DNA from: Klebsiella pneumoniae
Lineage (GTDB): Bacteria; Desulfobacterota; Binatia; UBA12015
Direction of reading: 5' to 3'
DNA length: 64,000 bases
NCBI GenBank assembly: GCA_945872365.1
Contig: CAMBZJ010000013.1
Location: 22,025-86,024, forward strand
Positions 44,656 to 53,202 of the stretch are shown piece by piece. Below the pieces are notes generated by a model. It was not told the DNA's origin. It ran no database searches and worked only from the letters and a program-made list of their open reading frames with translations. The stretch's first letter is position 1; each line of letters opens with the position of its first letter. Both the position numbers and the translations under genes were made by a program.

Positions 44656-45330
44656 TCAGGGCGGCGCGATGCAGCGCGGGTCGTCGTGCCGCGCGTCGTT
44701 CACCCAGGTGTCGACGGGCCGGGCCGACATCGCGGCCGCGGGAAACGTCCCGAGCAGGGACTGCAGGCGCTCGACGTCGCGAAGACCACCGTCGAGCCAC
44801 TCGTCCCAGAGGTCCGGCGGCAGGATGATCGGCATCCGGTCGTGGATCGGCGCGACGAGTTCGTTGGGCACGCCGGTGAGCAGCGTGCACGACTCGAGCA
44901 CCGGCCCCTCCGACGGCCGCCAGGGTTCCCAGAGCCCGGCGATCGCAAAGGGCGTCGCGTCGTGCAGCGTGAAGAGCCAGGGCTGCTTGCGACCACCGCC
45001 CGCCGGCGCCTGCCACTCGTAGAAACCGCTCGCCGGCACGAGACAGCGCCGCTGGCGGAAGGCCGTGCGGAACGACGGCTTCACGGCCGCGGTGTCGGCG
45101 CGCGCATTGATCAGGGCGACCGCGCGCGGCATCTCCCTGGACCAGGACGGCACGAGGCCCCAGCGCAGCCAGTCGAGTCGCCGCCCGCCCTCGGGGCCGG
45201 CCTCCCTCACCACGGCCACACGCTGCCCGGGCGCGACGTTGTAGCGCGGGGCGAAGTCGGCCGGGGCGTCGACCCCGAAGGCCTCGGCGATCACCTGCGC
45301 CGGGGTCGTCAAGACGAAGCGGCCGCACAT
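44656..45330 (-). CDS. SRAP (YedK/HMCES) abasic-site DNA-crosslink protein
   Basis: A 224-residue SOS response-associated peptidase. Cys2 (MCGRF) forms the covalent thiazolidine with abasic sites; INARADT (Asn), ASGFYEW (Glu) and PIHDRMPIIL (His) complete the active site. Start ATG at 45330 exposes Cys2 after Met removal. It protects single-stranded DNA abasic sites and is generally SOS-linked, but no LexA box was identified upstream. Confidence 0.93.
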   Translation of the reverse strand: MCGRFVLTTPAQVIAEAFGVDAPADFAPRYNVAPGQRVAVVREAGPEGGRRLDWLRWGLVPSWSREMPRAVALINARADTAAVKPSFRTAFRQRRCLVPASGFYEWQAPAGGGRKQPWLFTLHDATPFAIAGLWEPWRPSEGPVLESCTLLTGVPNELVAPIHDRMPIILPPDLWDEWLDGGLRDVERLQSLLGTFPAAAMSARPVDTWVNDARHDDPRCIAPP

Positions 45331-45441
45331 GGCGGCCTCCATAGCCGGCCGGAGCAGCCCTTTCGACGGGCACCGCTTCATGCGAAGAACCACGGGTCGG
45401 CGGATCGGCCGCCCGACGCCTGCGCACCGGGAGGACACGCC

Positions 45442-46422
45442 GTGCCGAAACGACCCGAATTCCGCGAGGGGCTCGCCCGACTCGGCGACCGCACTTGGGC
45501 CTATCTGCAGCCCGACGGCGGCTTCGGACTCTCCAACGCGGGCATCGTCGGGCCGCGCGACGCGGCCGCGCCGCGCGCCGACACACTGCTCGTCGACACC
45601 TTCTTCGATCTCGCACACACGCGCCGCCTGCTCGAGGCGATCGCCCGCGAGGTGCGCGCGCCGGTCCGCCGCGTCGTCAACACCCACTACAACGGCGATC
45701 ACTGCTGGGGGAACCAGCTGGTGCGCGACGCCGAGATCATCGGCCACCGCTCGGTGCCCGAGGACATGCGCAAGCTCACCCCGGAACTGCTCGAGGCGCT
45801 GCGCCAGGCGCCGGACTCCGTTCCGGCCGCACGTGCGCTGCGCGAGGGGATGGCACGCTTCGACTTCACCGGCATCGAACTCACGCCGCCGACGACGCTC
45901 TTCGACGACCGCCTGCGCCTCGATCTCGACGGGCTGGCCGCCGACTTGATCCACGTCGGCCCCGCCCACACGACTGGCGACGTCATCGTGCACCTCCCAG
46001 ACGAGGGCGTGGTGTTCACCGGCGACGTGCTCTTCCGGCTGTGTGCGCCGCTCGGCTGGGAGGGTACCTTCGAGCGCTGGATCGAGGCTCTCGAGACGAT
46101 CGCCGGACTCGGCGCCGACACGATCGTGCCCGGGCACGGCCCGGTCTGCGGCCCCGAGGGGGCGCTCGAGATGCGCGATTACCTCGCCTGGGTGCGCGAT
46201 CGCAGCCGCACCGCCTTCGAGGCGGGACGCAGCCTGGAGGAGGCTTGTTTCGCGATTGACCTCGGGCCCTACGGCGACTGGCTCGAACCCGAGCGCGTCG
46301 TCTCGCAGGTGGCACGTGCCTACCGGGAACTCGAGGGCCTGCCCTTCGATGCGCCGGTCGAGTTCACGCGGCACGTCGAGATCATGCAGAAGCTGCGCGA
46401 GCGCTCCGTGCGCGACGCCTGA
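45442..46422 (+). CDS. MBL-fold metallo-hydrolase
   Basis: A 326-residue metallo-beta-lactamase-fold protein. THYNGDHCWGN (81-91) is a variant of the H-x-H-x-D-H zinc site: the first His, then Asn where the second His would be, then Asp and His. PAHTTGDVIVHLPD and PGHGPVCGPEG provide the other ligands. Start GTG at 45442 follows GGGAGG. A hydrolase role is likely, but with a possibly altered metal site. Confidence 0.85.
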   Translation: MPKRPEFREGLARLGDRTWAYLQPDGGFGLSNAGIVGPRDAAAPRADTLLVDTFFDLAHTRRLLEAIAREVRAPVRRVVNTHYNGDHCWGNQLVRDAEIIGHRSVPEDMRKLTPELLEALRQAPDSVPAARALREGMARFDFTGIELTPPTTLFDDRLRLDLDGLAADLIHVGPAHTTGDVIVHLPDEGVVFTGDVLFRLCAPLGWEGTFERWIEALETIAGLGADTIVPGHGPVCGPEGALEMRDYLAWVRDRSRTAFEAGRSLEEACFAIDLGPYGDWLEPERVVSQVARAYRELEGLPFDAPVEFTRHVEIMQKLRERSVRDA

Positions 46423-46435
46423 ATCCGCGCGCGCG

Positions 46436-47257
46436 TCAGTCGGCGGCGCGGTCGAAAGGCAGCGGGAGGTCGCGCGCGCCGAGGATGCGGTCGAAGGCGG
46501 CGGGATTCGGCGGGATCGGCTCGCGACAGAACGGCGGGTCGGCATACCACTCGGCGGGCAGGACCTCGGAGCGCTTGCGACGGAACGGCCGCAGCAGTTC
46601 CGCCAGCGCGCGGCGGTGCGCCGCATACTCGTTACCGATCTGCGTGCGCTGCACCCGGCGAAGCTGGCGCGCATAGGCGGCAAAGCCCGATCCGCGCCAG
46701 CGACGGAAGAAACACGGCAGCAGCGCGAGGACGCACAGCGCGACCGTCGTCACGAGCCAGAGTTCACGATGCGCCCCCGCCACGACCATGAGACCCGTCA
46801 GCCCCGGCTCGGCGAGTCCGCCCTCGCCCCCGAGCTGGGCCTGCACGATCGTCCACTCCTCGAGCGCCGTGCGCAGGACGCCGACGCACAGGAGCAGCCA
46901 GGCCGCGAGCACCGGCATCTGGAGTCCCACCCACAGCCCGAGCGCCACGAGCTGGTTCCAACCCGGGCGCCAGGCGCGCGCCTCGCCGTCGGTCGCATGC
47001 GGGGGCATGCCGCCGCTCGCGACCAGCAACCGGACCACGTTCCAAGTCGAGAGCAGTCCCGCCGCGCCGAGCAGGAGCGCCGCGGCCGCCGAGCGCAATG
47101 CGACCCAGCCGAGCGCCGCGCAGGCGAGCCCGCACAGCAGAGGCGGCAGCGCATAGAGGCGGGCCAGCCAGGCGAGGTGGCGACGCTCGATCGCCGTACC
47201 CATCGCGACCACGTCGGGATCGATCCCGGCGAGGCGGCACCAGGTCGATGGGGTCAC
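46436..47257 (-). CDS. membrane protein of DUF4407 operon
   Basis: A 273-residue protein, last in a four-gene overlapping set. The GTG at 47257 overlaps the DUF4407 stop as GTGA. About four hydrophobic segments (ALPPLLCGLACAALGWVALR; ALLLGAAGLLSTWNVVRLLV; LVALGLWVGLQMPVLAAWLL; WLVTTVALCVLALLPCFF) precede a basic C-terminal soluble part of 85 residues with Arg/Pro-rich ends. No family recognised. Function presumably tied to the operon. Confidence 0.7.
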   Translation of the reverse strand: MTPSTWCRLAGIDPDVVAMGTAIERRHLAWLARLYALPPLLCGLACAALGWVALRSAAAALLLGAAGLLSTWNVVRLLVASGGMPPHATDGEARAWRPGWNQLVALGLWVGLQMPVLAAWLLLCVGVLRTALEEWTIVQAQLGGEGGLAEPGLTGLMVVAGAHRELWLVTTVALCVLALLPCFFRRWRGSGFAAYARQLRRVQRTQIGNEYAAHRRALAELLRPFRRKRSEVLPAEWYADPPFCREPIPPNPAAFDRILGARDLPLPFDRAAD

Positions 47258-48579
47258 GAAGCCGCGCCCTCCTCGTCGTCGTCGTCGCGCTCGCCCGGCG
47301 ACTTCGGCGGCACCTCGCCCATGCGCTGCTTCTCCTCGGAGACGAAGACCTCGTACTGGTGCTTCACCAGCGCGATCTCGGCCTGGTGGCGCGCCTTCTC
47401 GGAAGTCCCGAGCGCCTCGGCGGCATGGTAGCGGGCGGTGATCTGCATCGTCTTGCCGTCGCGACTCGGGATCTCCCGCGGCTCGATGCCCCAGCGCGCC
47501 TGCGCGAGACGCTTCTGGTTCTCGGAGAGGTACTCGTAGGCGCCGGTCGCCATCATGAGCTTGAAGAGGATCGGGCCGCACTCGATCGCGAGCAGGAGGG
47601 CCGTGATCATCCACGGTACGAGCCCGCCGATCTTGTGCGAGATCTCGATCCGCTCGAGCAGTCCGTCGAGATGGGACGCCGCACGCGCATTGTCCTCACG
47701 GCTCTTGCGCAGCCTCGCCTCGATGTCCTCGAGTTCGCGGACGAGGCGGGCGACGTCCTGGCGGATCGGCTCGTCCTGCAGGGTGGTCGACGCCTTCCAC
47801 TCGTCGAGTTCCCGGGTGAGCCGGTCGAGGTTCGACGACTTGTCCTGCCAGGCCGGACCGCGGCCCGCCTTGCGCGATCCGCTCAGGCCCTCGGCCTCCA
47901 ACTCGAGCGCCTGGCGCTGCTTGAGGATCTCCTGGCGGCGCTTCTCGAATTCGCCCGGACGCTGGTCGAGGCGCACCTGTGCGGCGTCGCGCTTGGCGAG
48001 GAGTTCCCTCTTCTGGCCCTCGAAGATCTGCTCGCTCTTCTCGTTCAGGTGCCGCTCGTGATCCTTCTGCTCGGCGTGCAGGGCGGCGTCGATCTCCGGC
48101 TTCAGGATCCGGAGTTCGAGCGGCGCCGACAGCACGATCGCGAAGAGGATCGCCATCAGGATGCGCGGCAGCGCCCCGATCAGCTCCTTCATCGTCAGGC
48201 GCTCGGTGCCGTCGCCCTTGCCGGTGCTCGAGACGATCAGGCGGTCGAGGTTGTAGATGACCGCCGCCCAGATGACGCCCGCCGCGAGCGACGTCCACAG
48301 CGCCCGCGGGTCGATCGGCTGGGCGGCGAGCGCTGTCTCGGCCTTCGGCCCGAACACCGAGTAGAACGCGTAACTGCCGGAGATGAAGGCGAGCACACCG
48401 GTGGTCAGGACGACTCCGCCGATGCCCTGGTATTTCACCCGGTCGCTCTCCGGGCAGCGCTGCAGCAACTGCGCGTCAGCGCCCGCCGAATGCCAGAGCA
48501 GTCGCGTGAACCAGCCCTCGGTGGCGTGGTAGTCGTAGGGGTCGATCTGGTCGGGGGTGAGGGGATTCTCCTGGCTCAT
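47254..48579 (-). CDS. DUF4407 membrane protein with long coiled coil
   Basis: A 441-residue protein. Residues 50-160 hold three membrane segments (VVLTTGVLAFISGSYAFYSV; LWTSLAAGVIWAAVIYNLDR; ILMAILFAIVLSAPLELRIL). A charged coiled coil (about 165-315) follows, then a fourth membrane segment (WMITALLLAIECGPILFKLM) and a polar C-tail ending in an acidic run. This is the DUF4407 layout. The ATG at 48579 overlaps the upstream stop as ATGA. The family has no assigned function. Confidence 0.85.
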   Translation of the reverse strand: MSQENPLTPDQIDPYDYHATEGWFTRLLWHSAGADAQLLQRCPESDRVKYQGIGGVVLTTGVLAFISGSYAFYSVFGPKAETALAAQPIDPRALWTSLAAGVIWAAVIYNLDRLIVSSTGKGDGTERLTMKELIGALPRILMAILFAIVLSAPLELRILKPEIDAALHAEQKDHERHLNEKSEQIFEGQKRELLAKRDAAQVRLDQRPGEFEKRRQEILKQRQALELEAEGLSGSRKAGRGPAWQDKSSNLDRLTRELDEWKASTTLQDEPIRQDVARLVRELEDIEARLRKSREDNARAASHLDGLLERIEISHKIGGLVPWMITALLLAIECGPILFKLMMATGAYEYLSENQKRLAQARWGIEPREIPSRDGKTMQITARYHAAEALGTSEKARHQAEIALVKHQYEVFVSEEKQRMGEVPPKSPGERDDDDEEGAAS

Positions 48580-49151
48580 GGCGTCTCTCTCCCGTCGCGC
48601 TCGGGGATGCGGGCGCGCAGTTCGGTCCATCTCGGCACATCGGTCGGCTCGGGCCAAAGGCTCCCGGCAAGCGGCGGCGGGGTGCCGCGCCGCGCGGGTG
48701 GCTCGGCGCGACGCGGCGCCGGCACGGCGCGGCGCGCGAAGCGCGCGGGGATCACCGATCCGCGGGGCCGGTGGCGGGCACGGACGCGGGCGCGCTGCGT
48801 CCATGCGCGTGCGCGACGCAAGGCGACTTCCCCGATCGCGGCCGCGGCGCCGGGGTCGAGGGCGAAGCGCGGAGCCGCCGGCTCCGGCACCTCGAGATTC
48901 GAGGCTATGCGCAGGACCGCGCGCTCGATCCCGCGCACACCGCAGGCGAGGATCGGGATCGGGTGATCGACCGGCGCGAGCAGCGGCACCCGGCGGCCGG
49001 GTTCGAGCCACAGCCACAGCCCGCCGATCCGGCAGAGCGCCCGGCGCTCGCTCCGCACCCAGAACGGGGTCCGCGTGCGTGGCGCGCGCAGGGCCCGAAC
49101 CGGCCGCCAGAGCAGCCAGGGCAATCCCTCGATCGGCTCACTCGCCGGCAT
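48576..49151 (-). CDS. small basic protein of DUF4407 operon
   Basis: A 191-residue protein starting MPASEPIEGLPWLLWRPVRA. It is Arg/Pro-rich; residues 45-90 are a compact hydrophobic and beta-like part (RIGGLWLWLEPGRRVPLLAP, then DHPIPILACGVRGIERAVLR). The C-terminal 60 residues are basic. The ATG at 49151 overlaps the 3' end of the OmpA-like gene by 14 bases and the stop overlaps the DUF4407 start. No family recognised; cytoplasmic by lack of signal or helix. Confidence 0.65.
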   Translation of the reverse strand: MPASEPIEGLPWLLWRPVRALRAPRTRTPFWVRSERRALCRIGGLWLWLEPGRRVPLLAPVDHPIPILACGVRGIERAVLRIASNLEVPEPAAPRFALDPGAAAAIGEVALRRARAWTQRARVRARHRPRGSVIPARFARRAVPAPRRAEPPARRGTPPPLAGSLWPEPTDVPRWTELRARIPERDGRETP

Positions 49152-50622
49152 CGGACATCTCCCCGGGGCAGGATACCACCACGTCGACGCGCCGGTTGAG
49201 CCGCTGGAGCGGGCTGCCCGGCTCGGCGTCGATGATCGGCTCGGCCTCCCCGCGCCCCGCGAGTCGAAGCCGCGCGGGCGGCAGGGCGCGCCAGCGCAGG
49301 AGCCAGTCGCCGACGGCCCGGGCGCGCTCATGGCTCAACGCCTGATTGTATTCCGGTTCCCCGGTCACGTCGGCGTGCCCCACGAGCGAAACCTCGACGT
49401 CGGGCGAAGCGCTGACGACGCGGTACAACTTGCGCAACTGCGGGAGCGACGCCGGTCGCAATTGCGCGCTGTCGACCGGGAACAGCAGGTCGCCCGACAT
49501 GTGGATGGTCTGGCCGCAGTCGAGGCTCCCCTGAGCGAGAGCCGCGTCGAGGCCGATGCGCCGGTTCCGCCCGCGGCTCGCCTGCTGCAGCAGATCCGCG
49601 TCGTGGTCGGGGGCAGGAAGCGACGGCAACTCGCCCGAAGCACTCGGGGCGCCGGGCCCGACCGCGTCCTCGTCGTCACCCGCGGGCGCCGCCGATGCGC
49701 CGGCGGCCGGCGCTGCGGCGCGATCCATCGCACCCGGGTCGCCCGCTGGCGCGGCTTCGGGCGACGCGGCGCCGCGCGCATCCACGGCACCGTCGGACGC
49801 CGAGCGCAGCGCGGCAGCGACCGGCCTCGGGGCACTTGTCACGCAGGCGGTGCGCTGCCAGCCGACGAGGGAAAGGGGCAGTCCCAGCAGGAGCAGCAGG
49901 AGCGGTCCGCCGAGGCGACCCGCTCGACGTGCGGCGAGCAACGCACTGGCGACCAGCGCGAGCCAGAGCAACCCGGGAATCGGCGTGCACGCGGCCAACG
50001 ACCAGTGCAGCAGGAGCCAGGCGAGAGCCAGTGCGAGCAGCCACGCGAAGGCCGGAGCTTCGCCGAGGGCACGGCTTCGCGCGGGCCAGGCGCGCGACGC
50101 GGCTAACCAACCGGGCAGCGCGAGCAGCGCGAGCAGCGCCAGGCCGGGAATCCAGGCCCGCGCATGGACGAGCAACCCGAGCACGGCGAGCAACCCGAGC
50201 AGGCAGCCCGGTCGGGCCCACGCGCCGAGAGCGGTGGGCCACCCGTCGGCCTGCGCGGAGTGCGCAGCTTCGAGGCGGCCGGTCGCGATCTCCCCCACCA
50301 GGTGGCCGCGCACGCACCAGAGGCTGCGATCACCGTCGTCGCGCGCCAGGCGGGGACGGCTCCAGTGAAGCCGCGCGTCGTGCAGCCAGAGCCGGTACCA
50401 ACGTCCGTCCTCGAGTTCCGCGAGAATCGGGCCGAGGACCGTCCACTGCATCGGACTCGGGTCGGCGGGTGCATCCGCGGGGGCGGCCACCGAGAGGCGA
50501 GCCGGCCGGAGCGCCCCCCAGTCGAGGCGCAGGTCGTGGCAGCGCGCGACGCCCCGCGGGTCGGCGCCCGAAGTGGGGAGACCGACGAAGTAGCCTTCGA
50601 ACGTTCCGTGGAGCGTAGGCAT
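49138..50622 (-). CDS. membrane protein with C-terminal OmpA-like domain
   Basis: A 494-residue protein in four parts. Residues 1-130 form a soluble domain (HGTFEGYFVGLPTSGADPRG, then WTVLGPILAELEDGRWYRLW). About five membrane segments lie at 139-255. An Ala/Pro/Asp linker follows (260-355). A C-terminal OmpA-like domain (378-483) has FPVDSAQL, then LVGHADVTG, NQALSHERARAV and NRRVDVV, which bind peptidoglycan diaminopimelate. Asp418 and Arg433/Arg435 are candidate ligands. The topology is MotB-like, with the OmpA domain on the periplasmic side. It is the first gene of the four-gene overlapping set. Confidence 0.8.
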   Translation of the reverse strand: MPTLHGTFEGYFVGLPTSGADPRGVARCHDLRLDWGALRPARLSVAAPADAPADPSPMQWTVLGPILAELEDGRWYRLWLHDARLHWSRPRLARDDGDRSLWCVRGHLVGEIATGRLEAAHSAQADGWPTALGAWARPGCLLGLLAVLGLLVHARAWIPGLALLALLALPGWLAASRAWPARSRALGEAPAFAWLLALALAWLLLHWSLAACTPIPGLLWLALVASALLAARRAGRLGGPLLLLLLGLPLSLVGWQRTACVTSAPRPVAAALRSASDGAVDARGAASPEAAPAGDPGAMDRAAAPAAGASAAPAGDDEDAVGPGAPSASGELPSLPAPDHDADLLQQASRGRNRRIGLDAALAQGSLDCGQTIHMSGDLLFPVDSAQLRPASLPQLRKLYRVVSASPDVEVSLVGHADVTGEPEYNQALSHERARAVGDWLLRWRALPPARLRLAGRGEAEPIIDAEPGSPLQRLNRRVDVVVSCPGEMSDAGE

Positions 50623-50709
50623 TCCCGCGTTCGGCTCGCGCGCACCCGGGTCTCCGGGCGCCGCTGCAGTTCTGTACGCGGGACGATCCGCGCTTGTCAA
50701 CGCAGGAGT

Positions 50710-51159
50710 CTAGAAGGCCCCCTGGCTGTCGATCGGGATGGTGACCGGCCCCTCGTTCACGAGTGCCACCCGCATCATCGCACCGAACCTCCCGCGGGCG
50801 GTGCGCACCCCGAGACCCTCGACCGCCGCGACGAACTCGCGGTAGATCGGCTCGGCGCGCTCCGCGGGCGCGGCCCGCCCCCAGGACGGCCGACGCCCGG
50901 AGCGGCAATCCGCCCAGAGCGTGAACTGCGAAACGACCAGCATCTCGCCGCCGGTCTCGAGCAGCGAGCGGTTCATGCGGCCTTGTTCGTCGTCGAAAAC
51001 GCGCAGGGCCACGATGCGCGCCGCGAAAGACCGCGCGACCCCGGCATCGTCATCGAGCCCGACGCCGAGCAGCACGAGTACGCCGCGACCGATCCGGCCC
51101 ACCACCTCGTCACCCACGGCGACGCTCGCCTCGCTCACGCGCTGCAGGATCGCTCGCAC
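50710..51159 (-). CDS. dtd: D-aminoacyl-tRNA deacylase
   Basis: A 149-residue proofreading enzyme that removes D-amino acids from tRNA. MRAILQRVSEASVAVGDEVV, SQFTLWAD and the C-terminal NEGPVT (Gly-cis-Pro) are the DTD signatures. The only suitable start is GTG at 51159; the long open frame beyond it is not conserved. The small zinc-ribbon gene ends 17 bases upstream on the same strand. Confidence 0.95.
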   Translation of the reverse strand: MRAILQRVSEASVAVGDEVVGRIGRGVLVLLGVGLDDDAGVARSFAARIVALRVFDDEQGRMNRSLLETGGEMLVVSQFTLWADCRSGRRPSWGRAAPAERAEPIYREFVAAVEGLGVRTARGRFGAMMRVALVNEGPVTIPIDSQGAF

Positions 51160-51176
51160 GCCCCGATCGTCCCGGC

Positions 51177-51362
51177 TCAGACGGTGTCCATGCAGGTGCG
51201 CATGAAGCCGCAGCAGCGACACAGGTACTTGCAATGACCGAGCACCTGGAGCGGCGACCCGCAGGCATCGCACTCGAGCCAGCCCGCCTCGCGCCGCACC
51301 GGCTCGGACACCGCGGCCCGCCGCTTCGCGTCGAGCGCGACCACCCTTTCCGCCTTCTCCAC
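51177..51362 (-). CDS. small zinc-ribbon protein
   Basis: A 61-residue protein with two Cys pairs: CDACG and CKYLCRCCGFMRTC, ending in MRTCMDTV. The arrangement suggests a treble-clef or zinc ribbon. The GTG at 51362 is chosen because GGAGG lies 5 bases ahead; the frame itself extends to a TTG at 51440. No defined family is recognised; it precedes dtd. Confidence 0.6.
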   Translation of the reverse strand: MEKAERVVALDAKRRAAVSEPVRREAGWLECDACGSPLQVLGHCKYLCRCCGFMRTCMDTV

Positions 51363-51494
51363 GTCCACCTCCGCCCGGCCGGCGCCCGGGGTGCACGCGC
51401 CGGCCTCCGGACCGCTGCCATGCCGCAGCGGCGCCGTCAACGCGCCGAGCCCACACGGCGACCCTCGTCGGAGCGTCTGCTAGCGTGGGGCTGC

Positions 51495-51757
51495 ATGAGC
51501 ACCTCGGAGGCCGCGGCGGGGCCGGTCGTCATCACCCACTTCTCGGACCTGTTGTGCGTCTGGGCCTACGTGGCGCAGACCCGACGAGCAGGGCCGTGCA
51601 GGTCGCGCTCCATCTTGAACCCGACGTCGCCGAACACCGAGCCTGGATCCTGAACGAGCACCGCCAGATCCTCTACGGAAACGTCGGCTACCGGGTGATC
51701 GAGGCGAACGTGCAGGAACTGCTGCGGTCGCACGCGGGAGAGGCGAGCTGGCGCTGA
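51495..51757 (+). pseudogene. internally deleted DsbA-like oxidoreductase
   Basis: The first 30 codons read MSTSEAAAGPVVITHFSDLL, then CVWAYVAQTR, the start of a 2-hydroxychromene-isomerase/DsbA-like protein. About 60 bases later, in a different frame, comes WILNEHRQILYGNVGYRVIE, then ANVQELLRSHAGEASWR and a stop, the C-terminal end of the same family. The roughly 140-residue middle of such proteins is missing and the frame is broken. It looks like a deletion remnant that kept both ends. Confidence 0.7.
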
Positions 51758-51773
51758 ACGGTACCCGCGTCGC

Positions 51774-53096
51774 TCAGGCGCATCCGAGCGAGCCGGGCGG
51801 CCGGCACCACCAGTCGTCGAGTCGGCGCGCGAGGTCCGCGCGCACCGAGTCGAGTTCCGGCGTCAGCCGACCCCGAAGCAGCAGGTTGTTGCGCTCGAAG
51901 GGATCGTTCGAGAGGTCGAACAACGACTCCTCGCGACCGAAGAGACTCGTGTAGAGCTTGTAGTCGGTGTTGCGCACGGCGCGCTTCCCGTCGGATCGCC
52001 AGTTCGAGAAGAAGACACTGCGCGAGTCTTCACTCGCCCCGGGCGAGGGATCGAGGAGCGGTCGAAAGCTCCGGCCGTCCGGGAACTCCGGCCAGGCCCG
52101 CGGGTCGATGCCGGCATAGTCGAGCAGGGTCGGGAAGAGGTCGATCGTGCCGACGAGTCCGTCGTGCAGGCCGGTCGCCGGGATCCGGTCCTTCGCCCAG
52201 GCGACGATCGGCGTGCGCATGCCGGCCTCGCGGAAGCTCCCCTTGCCGCGTCGCAACACGGCACCGTTGTCGGTCGTGTAGAGCACGAGCGTGTTCGAAT
52301 CGAAGCCGTACTGCGCCAGCTTGTCCTCGACGATGCGCCGCAGGAGTTCGTCCACCCAGGTGCAGCTGCCGAGAAAGCGGCGGAACGAGACCGGGCTGAT
52401 CGTGAAGCGCTGCTTGCAGGCGCGCGCCGCATCGGTCGTCACGTCGTCGTACCGGTAGGGAGCCTCGCGTGGATGCTGGAAGGGCTGGTGGGGCAGTCGC
52501 GGCCCCACGTAGAGCATCCACGGGGCCCCGTCGCGGGTGCGCTCCTCGAGGAAGCCGTCGACGATCTGCAGTTCGCCGCGGTTCAGGGCCGACACGTCGT
52601 CGGGTCCGCGACCGAACGAGGTCGTGTACTTCTCGTTGTCGGTGAACGATGCGTTCAGCCCGCCGCGGGCGACCTCCCACTTGCCGAGACCCAGGGTGCG
52701 GTAGCCTTGGCGCGCGAGTTCGACGGGGATGGTGGGATGGCCCGGGTACTTCAGCGTCTCGAAGCGCCGGACGGTCAGGTCGCGGCGGTTCAGCCCGGTG
52801 AAGATCGACTCTCTGGAGGCCTGGCAGCGGGCCGCGGTGACCACGCCCTTGTAGAAGCCGACACCCTCGGCGACCAGCCGGTCGAGGGTCGGGGTCCGGG
52901 GGACGGGCAGACCGTCGAGTTCGCAGGGGGGCAGCGCCCGCGGATCCCGCATGAAACCGTAGAACGGCCAGCCCCAGTCGTCGGACACGAACAGGACGAC
53001 GTTCATCGGGCCGGTCGCGGCCCGAACCGCACCCGGACCGGTGGCGAGCGCGGCGGTACCCGCGGCCACCTTCTTGAGGAACTCCCGTCTCCGCAC
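51774..53096 (-). CDS. sulfatase (alkaline-phosphatase superfamily)
   Basis: A 440-residue exported sulfatase. The twin-arginine signal RRREFLKKVAAGTAALATG follows a GTG at 53096 with GGAGG upstream (an ATG at 53159 is also in frame). The metal Asp pair is in VVLFVSDDWGW, and the formylglycine Cys is in ARCQASRES (Cys91 in the C-x-A-x-R motif). LVGTIDLFPTLLDYAG and LYTTDNGAVLR complete it. The substrate, probably a sulfated sugar or lipid, is unknown. Confidence 0.88.
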   Translation of the reverse strand: MRRREFLKKVAAGTAALATGPGAVRAATGPMNVVLFVSDDWGWPFYGFMRDPRALPPCELDGLPVPRTPTLDRLVAEGVGFYKGVVTAARCQASRESIFTGLNRRDLTVRRFETLKYPGHPTIPVELARQGYRTLGLGKWEVARGGLNASFTDNEKYTTSFGRGPDDVSALNRGELQIVDGFLEERTRDGAPWMLYVGPRLPHQPFQHPREAPYRYDDVTTDAARACKQRFTISPVSFRRFLGSCTWVDELLRRIVEDKLAQYGFDSNTLVLYTTDNGAVLRRGKGSFREAGMRTPIVAWAKDRIPATGLHDGLVGTIDLFPTLLDYAGIDPRAWPEFPDGRSFRPLLDPSPGASEDSRSVFFSNWRSDGKRAVRNTDYKLYTSLFGREESLFDLSNDPFERNNLLLRGRLTPELDSVRADLARRLDDWWCRPPGSLGCA

Positions 53097-53202
53097 GACT
53101 ACCTCCAACTGCTCGACCAGGCGCTTCCGGATCGCCCCACCGGGATAGGGGATGTCCAAGCGCTGGACAAGGCGATTTCCGCGGGCGCGGCGAACGCGCG
53201 GA

